Assembly (NCBI GenBank): GCA_910579335.1
Contig: CAJTUQ010000011.1
Span: 8,104-31,583 of the forward strand
DNA: 23,480 nucleotides
Source of the DNA: an uncultured Dorea sp.
GTDB lineage: Bacteria > Bacillota > Clostridia > Lachnospirales > Lachnospiraceae
Direction: 5' to 3'
The notes under the pieces: generated by a model
Database searches by the model: none
What the model saw: the letters and a program-made list of their open reading frames with translations, nothing else
Told to the model about the DNA's origin: nothing
Shown: piece after piece, positions 1 through 7,817 of the stretch
Layout: every line of letters starts with the position of its first letter
Position numbering within the stretch: position 1 is the first letter of the stretch
Program-made: the position numbers and the translations under genes

Positions 1-302
1 ATAATCTGCCCTTCCTCAACAAAGGCTTTCATATTGCGGGCAGTATTTCTTGTAAACGGAGACGGCACCGCCATAACGATAAAATCTTTTCCTTTTACCG
101 TACTTTCCATATCGCTTGTGAACACCATGTCCGCCGGAAGCGGCACGCCCGGAAGCTTGCTCTTATGCTCCCGTTCCTCAGAAAGCATCTTTACCTCCTC
201 CTCGCTGATTGACCACACGGTTACTTTGTGCCCGTTGCTGTGAAGCAGAAGCGCCAATGCGGTTCCCCAGCTTCCTGCGCCCATAATTCCTACATTTGCC
301 AT
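1..302 (-). CDS. gpsA: Glycerol-3-phosphate dehydrogenase [NAD(P)+], N-terminal part
   Basis: Cytosolic enzyme that reduces dihydroxyacetone phosphate to sn-glycerol 3-phosphate, the backbone for phospholipid synthesis. Only about the first 100 residues lie in the window; the rest runs off the left edge. The protein begins MANVGIMGAGSWGTALAL, which carries the Rossmann dinucleotide-binding motif GxGxxG as GAGSWGTAL at residues 8-16, typical of GpsA. A later stretch, VMAVPSPFTRN, fits the conserved VxAVPS segment of the family. The start is supported by AGGAGGAG about 6 bases upstream. It follows plsY by 53 bases on the same strand with no terminator between, so it is probably the last seen gene of the DUF512-der-plsY-gpsA operon. 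Its product is the substrate of PlsY, which fits the pairing. Confidence 0.93.
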   Translation of the reverse strand, partial: MANVGIMGAGSWGTALALLLHSNGHKVTVWSISEEEVKMLSEEREHKSKLPGVPLPADMVFTSDMESTVKGKDFIVMAVPSPFTRNTARNMKAFVEEGQI

Positions 303-355
303 GATAAACTCCTCCTGACATTATTTATTTATTTTTATTTGCTTTTTATAATTTT

Positions 356-1006
356 TTATTCATGCTTACTTTTACCGACGCTGATTTTGTTTTCATTTCC
401 ATTCAACAGCCTCTTTATATTCTCCCGGTGCTTAAAAAAGGCGGACAGCATCAAAAATGCCGCAATCCCGTACATCTCATAAAGATAACCCGTCTCCATT
501 CCATAGGTTCCCGTCTCTCCCAGATAGACAATCTCCAGAAGGTAAATGACTACCACCGCAAGAGATCCGGCCGATACATAGCGTGTCGCCGCTACAATAC
601 CTACAAACGCCGCCAGGCACACAAGCACCATGACCGGAGTCGTCGTGCTCAGCAGAAGGCCGGCCGTCGCCGCGATTCCTTTCCCTCCTTTGAACTTCAT
701 ATAGAACGGATAATTATGTCCGAGCACCGCACCCATTCCGGCATACATGGAAAGCAGCGGAAGAATGTCCGCATGGCTGTTTTTAAAAATCTGCTGAACT
801 GCCAGCACCGCAAACACACATTTAAAAGCGTCGCCCAAAAGGGTCACCGCCCCGGCCTTCCACCCCAGCGTCCGGAGTGCGTTTGTCGTGCCCGCATTGC
901 CGCTTCCCTGCTTGCGGATATCGATATGGTGCAGCCGGCCATAGAGATAGCCTGTCTGAAGCAGCCCGAACGCATATCCGATACATACACAGATGATTCT
1001 TTCCAT
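356..1006 (-). CDS. plsY: Acyl-phosphate:glycerol-3-phosphate acyltransferase PlsY
   Basis: Integral membrane enzyme that transfers an acyl group from acyl-phosphate to glycerol 3-phosphate, giving lysophosphatidic acid, the first committed step of phospholipid synthesis in most Gram-positive bacteria. The 216-residue protein has several hydrophobic segments. It shows the family motifs: KQGSGNAGTTNALR near residues 33-46 (canonical GSGNxGxTNxxR), and GHNYPFYMKFKGGKGIA around residues 96-112, containing the GHxFP and KGGKG elements. The start lies two bases after the der stop codon, with AAGGAG inside the end of der, so translation is probably coupled to der. Length is normal for the family. 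The next gene is gpsA, which supplies its acceptor substrate. Confidence 0.95.
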   Translation of the reverse strand: MERIICVCIGYAFGLLQTGYLYGRLHHIDIRKQGSGNAGTTNALRTLGWKAGAVTLLGDAFKCVFAVLAVQQIFKNSHADILPLLSMYAGMGAVLGHNYPFYMKFKGGKGIAATAGLLLSTTTPVMVLVCLAAFVGIVAATRYVSAGSLAVVVIYLLEIVYLGETGTYGMETGYLYEMYGIAAFLMLSAFFKHRENIKRLLNGNENKISVGKSKHE

Positions 1007-1008
1007 AA

Positions 1009-2337
1009 CTACCGCTCCTTTTCCTTTCTCTCGCGGATGAAAAACTTAAGCGAGGTTCCTTTGAAGCCAAATGCTTCCCGAATCTTATTCTCCAGATATC
1101 TCGTATAGGAAAAATGCATCAGCTCCTTGTCATTTACAAAAACAACAAAGGTCGGCGGTTTCACCGATACTTGTGTGATATAGTAAAGCTTGAGCCTCTT
1201 GCCTTTATCCGACGGCGGCTGCTGCATCGCCACTGCCTCCGTCATAATTTCATTGAGGACTCCGGTAGCCACCCGCAAGGTCTGATTCTCAATCACCGCG
1301 TCTATGACGTCGTAAAGCTTATGGAGCCTCTGCCCGGTCTGCGCCGACACATACATAATCTCCGCATAAGGCATAAAGGAAAGGACGCGGCGTATCTCGT
1401 TCTCATACTTTTTCATCGTTTTGTCGTCTTTCTCGATGGCATCCCACTTATTTACGACAATCACGATACCCTTCCCGCGCTCATGGGCGATTCCGGCGAT
1501 CTTCGCATCCTGCTCCGTCACTCCCTCCGCCGCGTCGATTACCACAAGCACTACGTCCGAACGTTCCACCGCCGTGACCGCGCGTATAATGCTGTATCGC
1601 TCCAGTTCCTCTTTAATCCTGCTTTTTCTCCTCAGCCCGGCAGTGTCGATAAACACGTACTCACGCCCTTGATGGATAATCTCCGTATCAATGGCGTCTC
1701 TCGTAGTGCCCGCCATGTCCGACACGATTACTCTCTGTTCCCCTAAAAGCTTGTTGACGATGGAGGATTTCCCCACATTCGGTTTCCCAACGATAGCAAT
1801 CCTCGGACGCTCGTCCTCCTCATCCTCATCCTCCTTTACCGGAAAATGGGCAATAATCTCATCAAGCATATCTCCAATGCCAAGACGAGACGCCGCCGAT
1901 ACCGGAATCGGCTCCCCGATTCCCAGATTATAAAATTCATAGACGTCCGGCATATATTTTTCAAAGCTGTCCACCTTGTTAACTACAAGAACCACCGGCT
2001 TGCCGGAGCGTCTTAACATATCCGCCACCTTAGAATCCGCATCGACCATCCCCTGTCTCACATCCGTAATAAATACGATTACATCGGAAGTGTCAATAGC
2101 AATCTGCGCCTGTTCCCTCATCTGCGATAAAATAACATCCTTGCTGTCCGGCTCGATGCCTCCTGTGTCAATCATCGTAAAATTTCTGTCAAGCCATGAC
2201 ACGTCCGCATAAATCCGGTCTCTCGTCACGCCCGGCGTATCTTTCACAATGGATATCTTCTCTCCCGCCAGCGCATTAAACAGCGTGGATTTTCCTACAT
2301 TCGGTCTTCCCACAATCGCAACTACTGGTTTACTCAT
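1009..2337 (-). CDS. der: Ribosome-assembly GTPase Der (EngA)
   Basis: Essential GTPase with two tandem G domains that acts in maturation of the 50S ribosomal subunit. The 442-residue protein has P-loop GRPNVGKST at residues 10-18 for the first G domain and GKPNVGKSS near 184-192 for the second. DTGG and DTAG switch motifs, and the NKVD and NKWD guanine-specificity motifs, are in the expected order. The last ~90 residues match the KH-like domain characteristic of Der, including the common ending GFKGTSLKFFIRER. The start overlaps the end of the upstream DUF512 gene by 8 bases and has AGGAG 7 bases before the ATG, inside that gene. This suggests translational coupling. Length and domain order are normal. 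Confidence 0.98.
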   Translation of the reverse strand: MSKPVVAIVGRPNVGKSTLFNALAGEKISIVKDTPGVTRDRIYADVSWLDRNFTMIDTGGIEPDSKDVILSQMREQAQIAIDTSDVIVFITDVRQGMVDADSKVADMLRRSGKPVVLVVNKVDSFEKYMPDVYEFYNLGIGEPIPVSAASRLGIGDMLDEIIAHFPVKEDEDEEDERPRIAIVGKPNVGKSSIVNKLLGEQRVIVSDMAGTTRDAIDTEIIHQGREYVFIDTAGLRRKSRIKEELERYSIIRAVTAVERSDVVLVVIDAAEGVTEQDAKIAGIAHERGKGIVIVVNKWDAIEKDDKTMKKYENEIRRVLSFMPYAEIMYVSAQTGQRLHKLYDVIDAVIENQTLRVATGVLNEIMTEAVAMQQPPSDKGKRLKLYYITQVSVKPPTFVVFVNDKELMHFSYTRYLENKIREAFGFKGTSLKFFIRERKEKER

Positions 2338-3661
2338 AATCTATCTCCTGTTCTGTATCTAGAATCGCTTCAATAAAGTCCTGTCCGCTTGATTTTACAA
2401 TATCTATGCGCACTTGTAAAGTCTCGGCAAGCTGCGCAGACGTCATATCGTCCAAAAATACTTCCTCTCCGCTCCGGAACATGCTGCACGGAAGCAAAAG
2501 CCTGTCCCCCAAAGGCCTGCCCTTAAGCTGCGCAGCCAAATCCTGGCCGGTAATGAGCCCGGACACGGTAATCAGCTCCCCGAAAAAAACATTTTCAATA
2601 CTATAGACATGTATCTTCGTACCTGTATATTTTTCCATCAGCCTTCCGGCAAACTTTTGTATAAATGGATACGCAAGCTTTCCTGTCGCGACAGATACCT
2701 CCCGTATCCTGCAATCCCCGGCAAGTTTCTGATACCCTTCCTCAAATTCATCCGAAAGAAGCCGCAGCATGCCGACGCCGTTTTCAAGCTGCAGGTAACC
2801 GTCATACCTCTCCTCCTCTGGCAGTCCTTCTTCCGCCAGTATATACCATTCGTCTCCTCCGTGGACAAAATGGAGTCCTTTTTCTTTAAAGATTTTTCTC
2901 TGCCATGTGTGGATAATCTCCAGCACCTCTTTTGCGTCCTCTTTTGTAAACGGCTCCAGAGGCTCTAACCCCTCCCGGTATTTCGTAAGCCCTACCGGCA
3001 CTACGGACAGGCTCTCCAAATACGGAATATAATGTGAAAGCTCCCTGATACTGCGCTTTAGCTCCTCTCCGTCATTGACTCCTTTGCACAACACGATCTG
3101 CCCATTCATACGGATGCCTCCCTCATAAAGCCTGTCCGCCTTTTTCAGGGCCTCGCCCGCAAACCGGTTGTGAAGCATCCTGCACCTTAACTCCGGATTC
3201 GTCGTATGGAAGGAGATGTTAATCGGCTCCAGATGATAATGTATAATCCGTTCGATATCATGACTGCTCATATTTGTCAATGTTACATAATTCCCCTGAA
3301 GAAAAGAAAGCCTCGAATCATCATCCTTAAAATACAAGGTATCCCTCATTCCTCCCGGCATCTGGTCAATAAAACAAAATATGCATTTATTGCTGCAGGA
3401 GCGGTATTCATCCATCAAACCCTGCTCAAACTCAATCCCCAAATCCTCTTCATAATCCTTTTCTATCTCAAGCTCCCATTCCTCCCCGCAGGATTTGCGT
3501 ACCAGAACCGTGAGACTCTCGTCATTTACATAGTAGTGATAATCAAACACATCTTCTATCTCATTGCCGTTAACAGTCAAAAGACAGTCCCCCGGCTCAA
3601 TATTAAGCTCCCATGCGATACTTCCCGGACAGACCGCTTTCACAATATGCTCATGTTTCAT
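2330..3661 (-). CDS. DUF512 family protein: PDZ-like domain plus radical-SAM core, function unknown
   Basis: Protein of unknown function with the conserved DUF512 architecture. Residues 1-60 look like a PDZ-type domain (PGSIAWELNIEPGDCLLTVNG). Residues 89-96, CSNKCIFC, form the CxxxCxxC motif that binds the [4Fe-4S] cluster of radical SAM enzymes. The C-terminal half resembles the DUF512 domain, with VATGKLAYPFI and the ending region DDMTSAQLAETL. The open frame extends 23 residues upstream, but I chose the ATG at 3661 (MKHEHIVK) because AAAGGAAAGGA lies about 9 bases before it and it begins right at the PDZ region. This gives 443 residues, normal for the family. It is first in an operon with der, plsY and gpsA, a neighbourhood I recall as common in Clostridia. 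The link with Der hints at a ribosome- or RNA-related role, but this is unproven. Confidence 0.9.
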   Translation of the reverse strand: MKHEHIVKAVCPGSIAWELNIEPGDCLLTVNGNEIEDVFDYHYYVNDESLTVLVRKSCGEEWELEIEKDYEEDLGIEFEQGLMDEYRSCSNKCIFCFIDQMPGGMRDTLYFKDDDSRLSFLQGNYVTLTNMSSHDIERIIHYHLEPINISFHTTNPELRCRMLHNRFAGEALKKADRLYEGGIRMNGQIVLCKGVNDGEELKRSIRELSHYIPYLESLSVVPVGLTKYREGLEPLEPFTKEDAKEVLEIIHTWQRKIFKEKGLHFVHGGDEWYILAEEGLPEEERYDGYLQLENGVGMLRLLSDEFEEGYQKLAGDCRIREVSVATGKLAYPFIQKFAGRLMEKYTGTKIHVYSIENVFFGELITVSGLITGQDLAAQLKGRPLGDRLLLPCSMFRSGEEVFLDDMTSAQLAETLQVRIDIVKSSGQDFIEAILDTEQEIDYE

Positions 3662-3700
3662 AGTAAGAATCCTTTCCTTTACACAATACACCTTAAAATA

Positions 3701-3730
3701 AGTATACCGTATCCGTGAAAAATAGTCCAA
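3701..3730 (-). promoter_or_regulatory. Promoter for the DUF512-der-plsY-gpsA operon
   Basis: On the minus strand, TTGGAC (3725-3730) and TATACT (3701-3706) are separated by 18 bases. They lie about 40 bases upstream of the chosen DUF512 start. Sigma-A-like by inspection only. Confidence 0.6.
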
Positions 3731-3738
3731 TCAAAACA

Positions 3739-3768
3739 TTGACCTTGTCCTATAATTAGTGATATAAC
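3739..3768 (+). promoter_or_regulatory. Promoter for prs
   Basis: TTGACC (3739-3744) and TATAAC (3763-3768) with an 18-base spacer, about 38 bases upstream of the prs ATG. A second AT-rich hexamer, TATAAT at 3751-3756, is too close to this -35 to pair with it. The -35 is back to back with that of the divergent DUF512 promoter, 8 bases away. Confidence 0.6.
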
Positions 3769-3806
3769 TAAAGAGTAAACATTAAATTCATTTCAGGAGA
3801 AGATTT

Positions 3807-4988
3807 ATGACCAACAATATACAGGAAATGGAAACTGCGCTGCCGGCGGCGCCTCTGAAAATCGCAGCATTGGAAAGCTGTATGGAACGCGCCAAAAAGG
3901 TGAATGACTATATTGTAAAGTTCAGGCAGGAAACTTACCACACATCTTTGCACTCACCTCTTTTTTCCAGCTACAAGCTGGACAATTATCTGATTGACTG
4001 CCGCTGCCCGCGCTTTGGCACCGGGGAGGCAAAAGGATTCCTCGGCGAGTCCGTCCGGGGGAAAGATTTATTCGTCATGGTGGACGTGTGCAATTACAGC
4101 TTGACCTACACAGTAAACGGACATCTGAACCATATGTCGCCGGACGACCATTTTCAAGACTTAAAGCGTATCATCTCTGCGGCAAACGGCAAAGCGCACC
4201 GCATAAATGTCATTATGCCGTTTCTCTACGAAAGCCGCCAACACAAGCGCACGAAACGGGAGTCCTTAGACTGCGCCCTTGCGCTTCAGGAGCTTGTGGA
4301 TATGGGTGTTGACAATATTATCACCTTCGACGCTCACGACCCCAGGGTACAAAACTCCATCCCGCTTCAGGGCTTTGACAATTTCAGTCCCGCCTACCAG
4401 TTTATGAAGGCGCTTCTGCGCGCAGAACCGGCGCTTAAAGTAGACAAGGAACATTTGATGATTATCAGTCCGGATGAAGGGGCTATGCACCGCGCCGTTT
4501 ACTTTTCCAATGTCATCGGCGTAGATATGGGTATGTTCTATAAGCGGCGCGACTATTCTCAAATCGTAGGAGGGAAAAACCCCATCGTCGCCCATGAATT
4601 TCTCGGCGACAACATAGCCGGAAAGAATGTCATTATTATTGACGACATGATATCTTCCGGGGAGAGTATGTTAGACGTGGCAAAGCAAATCAAAGAAAGG
4701 GGCGCCGGCCGGGTGTTCGTATGCACTACTTTCGGTCTCTTTACCGATGGCTTTGATAAGTTCGACGACTACTATGAAAAGGGCTACATTGACCGCGTAA
4801 TTACCACAAATCTCACGTATCTTCCGCCTTGTACGAAAGAAAAGCCCTATTTCCTTACCGCCGACATGAGCAAATTCATGGCTCTGATTATCGATTCTCT
4901 GAACCACGATACATCCATCAGTTCTGTCATGGTCCCGACAGATAAGATCCACAAGCTGCTGGATGACCATAAACTGAAAAACGGATAA
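3807..4988 (+). CDS. prs: Ribose-phosphate pyrophosphokinase (PRPP synthetase), long clostridial form
   Basis: Makes 5-phosphoribosyl 1-diphosphate from ribose 5-phosphate and ATP, for purine, pyrimidine, histidine and NAD synthesis. The 393-residue protein is longer than the usual ~315. Residues 1-60 are an N-terminal extension. YESRQHKRTKRESL at 141-154 matches the catalytic flexible loop (RQxR...RE). FDAHDPR at 174-180 matches the metal-binding DxHxxQ region with R in place of Q. VIIIDDMISSGESM at 275-288 is the PRPP-binding loop, where most enzymes have DDxIDTAGT. The start has CAGGAGAAG about 6 bases upstream. The gene stands alone, divergent from the DUF512 operon, and ends at a strong terminator. 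The fold and function look right. The altered loop leaves a small chance of a related phosphoribosyl enzyme. Confidence 0.88.
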   Translation: MTNNIQEMETALPAAPLKIAALESCMERAKKVNDYIVKFRQETYHTSLHSPLFSSYKLDNYLIDCRCPRFGTGEAKGFLGESVRGKDLFVMVDVCNYSLTYTVNGHLNHMSPDDHFQDLKRIISAANGKAHRINVIMPFLYESRQHKRTKRESLDCALALQELVDMGVDNIITFDAHDPRVQNSIPLQGFDNFSPAYQFMKALLRAEPALKVDKEHLMIISPDEGAMHRAVYFSNVIGVDMGMFYKRRDYSQIVGGKNPIVAHEFLGDNIAGKNVIIIDDMISSGESMLDVAKQIKERGAGRVFVCTTFGLFTDGFDKFDDYYEKGYIDRVITTNLTYLPPCTKEKPYFLTADMSKFMALIIDSLNHDTSISSVMVPTDKIHKLLDDHKLKNG

Positions 4989-4991
4989 TGC

Positions 4992-5036
4992 AAAAACGGC
5001 TGCTGCCCTCGCCGGACAGCAGCCGTTTCTTTTTTG
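4992..5036. terminator. Bidirectional terminator between prs and the deacetylase gene
   Basis: A perfect 12-bp inverted repeat, AAACGGCTGCTG (4994-5005) and CAGCAGCCGTTT (5017-5028), with an 11-base loop, followed on the plus strand by CTTTTTTGT. On the minus strand the stem ends in TTTTTG. It sits between two convergent genes and can therefore end both transcripts. Confidence 0.9.
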
Positions 5037-5039
5037 TCA

Positions 5040-6494
5040 TTATTTTGTAAAATCCGTGTATTTTCCGCCATCCCTCAGTTCAACGCCCTTCGCCGCAGCA
5101 AGCTCGGATACCGTGACAAGCTGGTATCCGGCCTCCTCCAGTTCAGGAATCAGCTCAAGCGTCGCGTCTACGCTCTCCGTATGAATGTCATGGAGAAGAA
5201 TAATATCTCCGTCTCCCACATGATTCATCACCGTGTCAACCGTCTTTTTCGCATTTCTCGTCTTCCAGTCCAGCGTATCTATATTCCACAAAATCATAGG
5301 CAGGCCTACATTGTCGCGCACGGTGTCACTGATTGCCCCATAAGGCGGACGCATAACCGATACGTTGCTGCCCACTGCTTTTTTTACATTCTTGTTCGTG
5401 TCCGACATCTGCTTTTTCACGCCTTTGCCGTCCAGCTTCGTAAGATTTGTATGGTCATAGGAATGGCTCCCAAGCTCACAGCCGATTTTTTTCATCTTCT
5501 TAACCACGGACTCAAAAGACGGCACTTTCTGCCCAAGCATAAAAAACGTTGCGTGCGCGCTGTATTTCTCAAGAGCATCCAGGATCTCCTCCGTCCGCTT
5601 GCCCGGCCCGTCGTCAAACGTAAGGGCAACCATCGGCTTATCCGGGTCTACCTGCGCCTCTTTCTTGGACACCAGTTTCCCGTCTTCCCCGAAGTTACAC
5701 TTTGACAGTCCGACATACACCTCTCCGGTAGCCATCTTCGCATCGGAAGTGAAGTAATAGGTGTCCTTCTTTATCTCCTGCCAGCCTATGACCGCTGCAC
5801 CTTCCTTTCCGAGATAGTACTTGTCGTCGCCCTTATTCTTCCATTTATTTTTCAGCATGACGCCGTTCTTATCAAAATAGTACCGCTTCTTCTTAATCGT
5901 CTTCCAGCCGGTAACTTTAACGCCGTCCTTGTTAATATAGTACGTATTGGCCTTTGACTCTATAAATTCACTTTTCACATAGGAATTATCGTATTTTTTA
6001 AATTTATCCCCTTCCCATGTGCCGACAGGGTTCTTAACCTCGAAACGCCCGTCCTTCACCGTAAATTTCAAACGTTTCTTCCAGTCTCCTCCAATCTTTT
6101 TGGCAGTGCCGTCATCCAGCACGGCCTTTATCTGATAGGAGCCCTCCACGTTCGGGTCCGCCTCGCACGCCAAAATATATCCCTTGCCGCTTTTTAAATC
6201 ATTGACAAAATCTTCTGCCGTATATTTACTCTTTTTGTCCAGTACCTTGCCGCCCCTCTTGATAACTGCCGCATCCGCCGCAAGCTCCGGCATCGCTTCG
6301 CCCTGCATGATTTCCGCATTCCGGACAGAAAGCTCCACCACTGCCGCGGTCATGCTCTGAAAAAGCGAAACCGCCTTATAAATACAAAAAACAGCTGCGA
6401 TTATCCCAAAAAAAGTAAGTGCGATATGCAGTCTCCTCACTCTGATACGATGCTTTTTCAGTTCCTGTATTCTACGCGTCCTTTTGTCAGTCAT
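5040..6494 (-). CDS. Membrane-anchored polysaccharide deacetylase with cell-wall-binding repeats
   Basis: Predicted surface enzyme that removes acetyl groups from peptidoglycan or another N-acetylated glycan. The 484 residues hold, in order: a basic cytosolic tail (1-21); one membrane anchor (~22-46); a region I do not recognise (~60-180); four to five choline-binding-type repeats (~182-280), each with YY followed by GW or a similar aromatic; and a NodB deacetylase domain (~285-465). All five NodB motifs are present: TFDDGP at 292-297 (catalytic Asp, metal Asp), HSYDH at 344-348 (metal His pair), RPPYGA at 382-387, DTLDW at 406-410, and LLHDIH at 433-438 (catalytic His). The start has GGGGGAT 7 bases upstream. 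The gene has its own promoter and ends at a terminator shared with prs. The substrate cannot be read from the sequence. Confidence 0.9.
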   Translation of the reverse strand: MTDKRTRRIQELKKHRIRVRRLHIALTFFGIIAAVFCIYKAVSLFQSMTAAVVELSVRNAEIMQGEAMPELAADAAVIKRGGKVLDKKSKYTAEDFVNDLKSGKGYILACEADPNVEGSYQIKAVLDDGTAKKIGGDWKKRLKFTVKDGRFEVKNPVGTWEGDKFKKYDNSYVKSEFIESKANTYYINKDGVKVTGWKTIKKKRYYFDKNGVMLKNKWKNKGDDKYYLGKEGAAVIGWQEIKKDTYYFTSDAKMATGEVYVGLSKCNFGEDGKLVSKKEAQVDPDKPMVALTFDDGPGKRTEEILDALEKYSAHATFFMLGQKVPSFESVVKKMKKIGCELGSHSYDHTNLTKLDGKGVKKQMSDTNKNVKKAVGSNVSVMRPPYGAISDTVRDNVGLPMILWNIDTLDWKTRNAKKTVDTVMNHVGDGDIILLHDIHTESVDATLELIPELEEAGYQLVTVSELAAAKGVELRDGGKYTDFTK

Positions 6495-6536
6495 CAGTAA
6501 TATCCCCCATTGGTACTCATAAAACTACCTTAGACA

Positions 6537-6565
6537 AGTATACATTACTTCGACAAAATCCGCAA
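6537..6565 (-). promoter_or_regulatory. Promoter for the polysaccharide deacetylase gene
   Basis: Minus strand TTGCGG (6560-6565) and TATACT (6537-6542), spacer 17 bases, about 45 bases upstream of the ATG at 6494. Confidence 0.6.
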
Positions 6566-6574
6566 CGAACAGCC

Positions 6575-6630
6575 AAAAAACTTTTCTTAATAATTGTTGA
6601 ATATTTCTGACGGAATTATTACAATTATTA
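6575..6630 (-). terminator. Possible weak terminator after serA
   Basis: On the minus strand, a perfect but A/T-rich 10-bp repeat (6621-6630 with 6588-6597, loop 23 bases) is followed after 7 bases by six T residues (6575-6580). It lies at the right place, just after serA. The low-GC stem and long loop make it weak, so some transcription may run into the deacetylase gene. Confidence 0.35.
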
Positions 6631-6651
6631 TGATTCTTTTAAAGATTTCAA

Positions 6652-7815
6652 TCACCGGATGACCCTAACCCGAAGCACATGGCTGACCGCCCGCAAATCA
6701 TCGGCCACTCCCTCCGGCACTTCGGAATCTATATCTATCATTGTATAGGCGTACCCGCCTTTACTTTTATTCGTCATATCGGCAATATTCATATTGTCCT
6801 TAGCCAGAATCTTCGTAAACTGCCCGATCATGTTCGGCACATTGTGGTGCAGTAGCACGATTCTTGTATTTTCCCCGCGGTACCCCATATCACAGTCCGG
6901 ATAGTTAACAGAGTGGCGGATGTTGCCGTGCTCTAAGAAATTACGGATTTCCTTGACAGCCATCTTTGCGCAGTTATCCTCCGATTCCTCCGTAGACGCA
7001 CCAAGATGCGGAATGACAATGGCTCCCTTCACGCCTGCAATTTCCGGCGTGGGAAAATCTGTCACATAGTGCTTTACCTTTCCCGAAATAAGGGCGTCAA
7101 CCATCGCCTCTTCGTCCACAAGGACATTCCTTGCAAAATTCAGCACTACCACCTGTTTTTTCATCAAGTCAACTGCATTCCTGTCAATCATTCCCTTTGT
7201 GCTCTCCATTGCGGGCACGTGTATGGTAATGTAATCACACTCTCTGTAAATCTCGTCAACCGTCTTCGCATGGCGGATGCTTCTTGAGAGGCGCCATGCA
7301 GACTCTACCGACACATAAGGGTCAAATCCGTATACTTCCATGCCGAGGTTTGTAGCTGCGTTGGCTACAAGCACCCCGATTGCCCCAAGACCGATAACGC
7401 CAAGCTTCTTTCCCTCCAGCTCGCATCCCGCAAAAGACTTTTTTGCCTTTTCCGCATCCTTGGCAATGTTGCCGTCCTCCTCGTTCTCCTGCACCCAGTT
7501 AATACCGCCGATAATATCCCTTGACGCCAGCAGCATCCCTGCAATTACCAGCTCTTTCACCCCGTTTGCATTTGCTCCCGGCGTGTTAAAGACGACGATT
7601 CCTTCCTCTGCGCATCTGTCCAAAGGTATGTTATTGACGCCTGCTCCAGCCCTTGCAATCGCTTTCAAATCTCTGCCAAACTCCATATCGTGCATCGCAG
7701 CGCTTCTGACAAGAATGGCATCCGCCTTATCTACGGCGCTCACCGGTACATACTCCTCCGAAAACTGTTCCGTACCTACTTCAGAAATCGGGTTCAGGCA
7801 ATGATATTTATACAT
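6652..7815 (-). CDS. serA: D-3-phosphoglycerate dehydrogenase, short form with C-terminal ACT domain
   Basis: Oxidises 3-phosphoglycerate to 3-phosphohydroxypyruvate with NAD+, the first step of serine synthesis. In the 387 residues, GLGAIG at 142-147 is the NAD-binding motif. Arg229 in NFARN and His270 in IPHLGAST match the catalytic Arg and His of 2-hydroxyacid dehydrogenases. The catalytic Glu is probably Glu258 in DFPTPEI, in a loop shorter than in E. coli SerA. Residues ~318-387 form an ACT domain (NVPNMIGQFTKILAKDNMNI), usually the site of serine feedback inhibition. The start lies two bases after the serC stop codon, with GGAGGAAAA inside the end of serC. It is the last gene of the leuB-ilvD-ilvB-serC-serA run and takes its place before SerC in the pathway. 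Confidence 0.94.
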   Translation of the reverse strand: MYKYHCLNPISEVGTEQFSEEYVPVSAVDKADAILVRSAAMHDMEFGRDLKAIARAGAGVNNIPLDRCAEEGIVVFNTPGANANGVKELVIAGMLLASRDIIGGINWVQENEEDGNIAKDAEKAKKSFAGCELEGKKLGVIGLGAIGVLVANAATNLGMEVYGFDPYVSVESAWRLSRSIRHAKTVDEIYRECDYITIHVPAMESTKGMIDRNAVDLMKKQVVVLNFARNVLVDEEAMVDALISGKVKHYVTDFPTPEIAGVKGAIVIPHLGASTEESEDNCAKMAVKEIRNFLEHGNIRHSVNYPDCDMGYRGENTRIVLLHHNVPNMIGQFTKILAKDNMNIADMTNKSKGGYAYTMIDIDSEVPEGVADDLRAVSHVLRVRVIR

Positions 7816-7817
7816 AA

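Noticed and set aside
356..1108. Long open frames opposite plsY and der on the plus strand
   Set aside because: Shadows of well-identified genes, with no ribosome site and no recognisable protein features.
3662..3730. 23-residue upstream extension of the DUF512 gene
   Set aside because: The extension overlaps the predicted promoter, and the ATG at 3661 has a good ribosome site.
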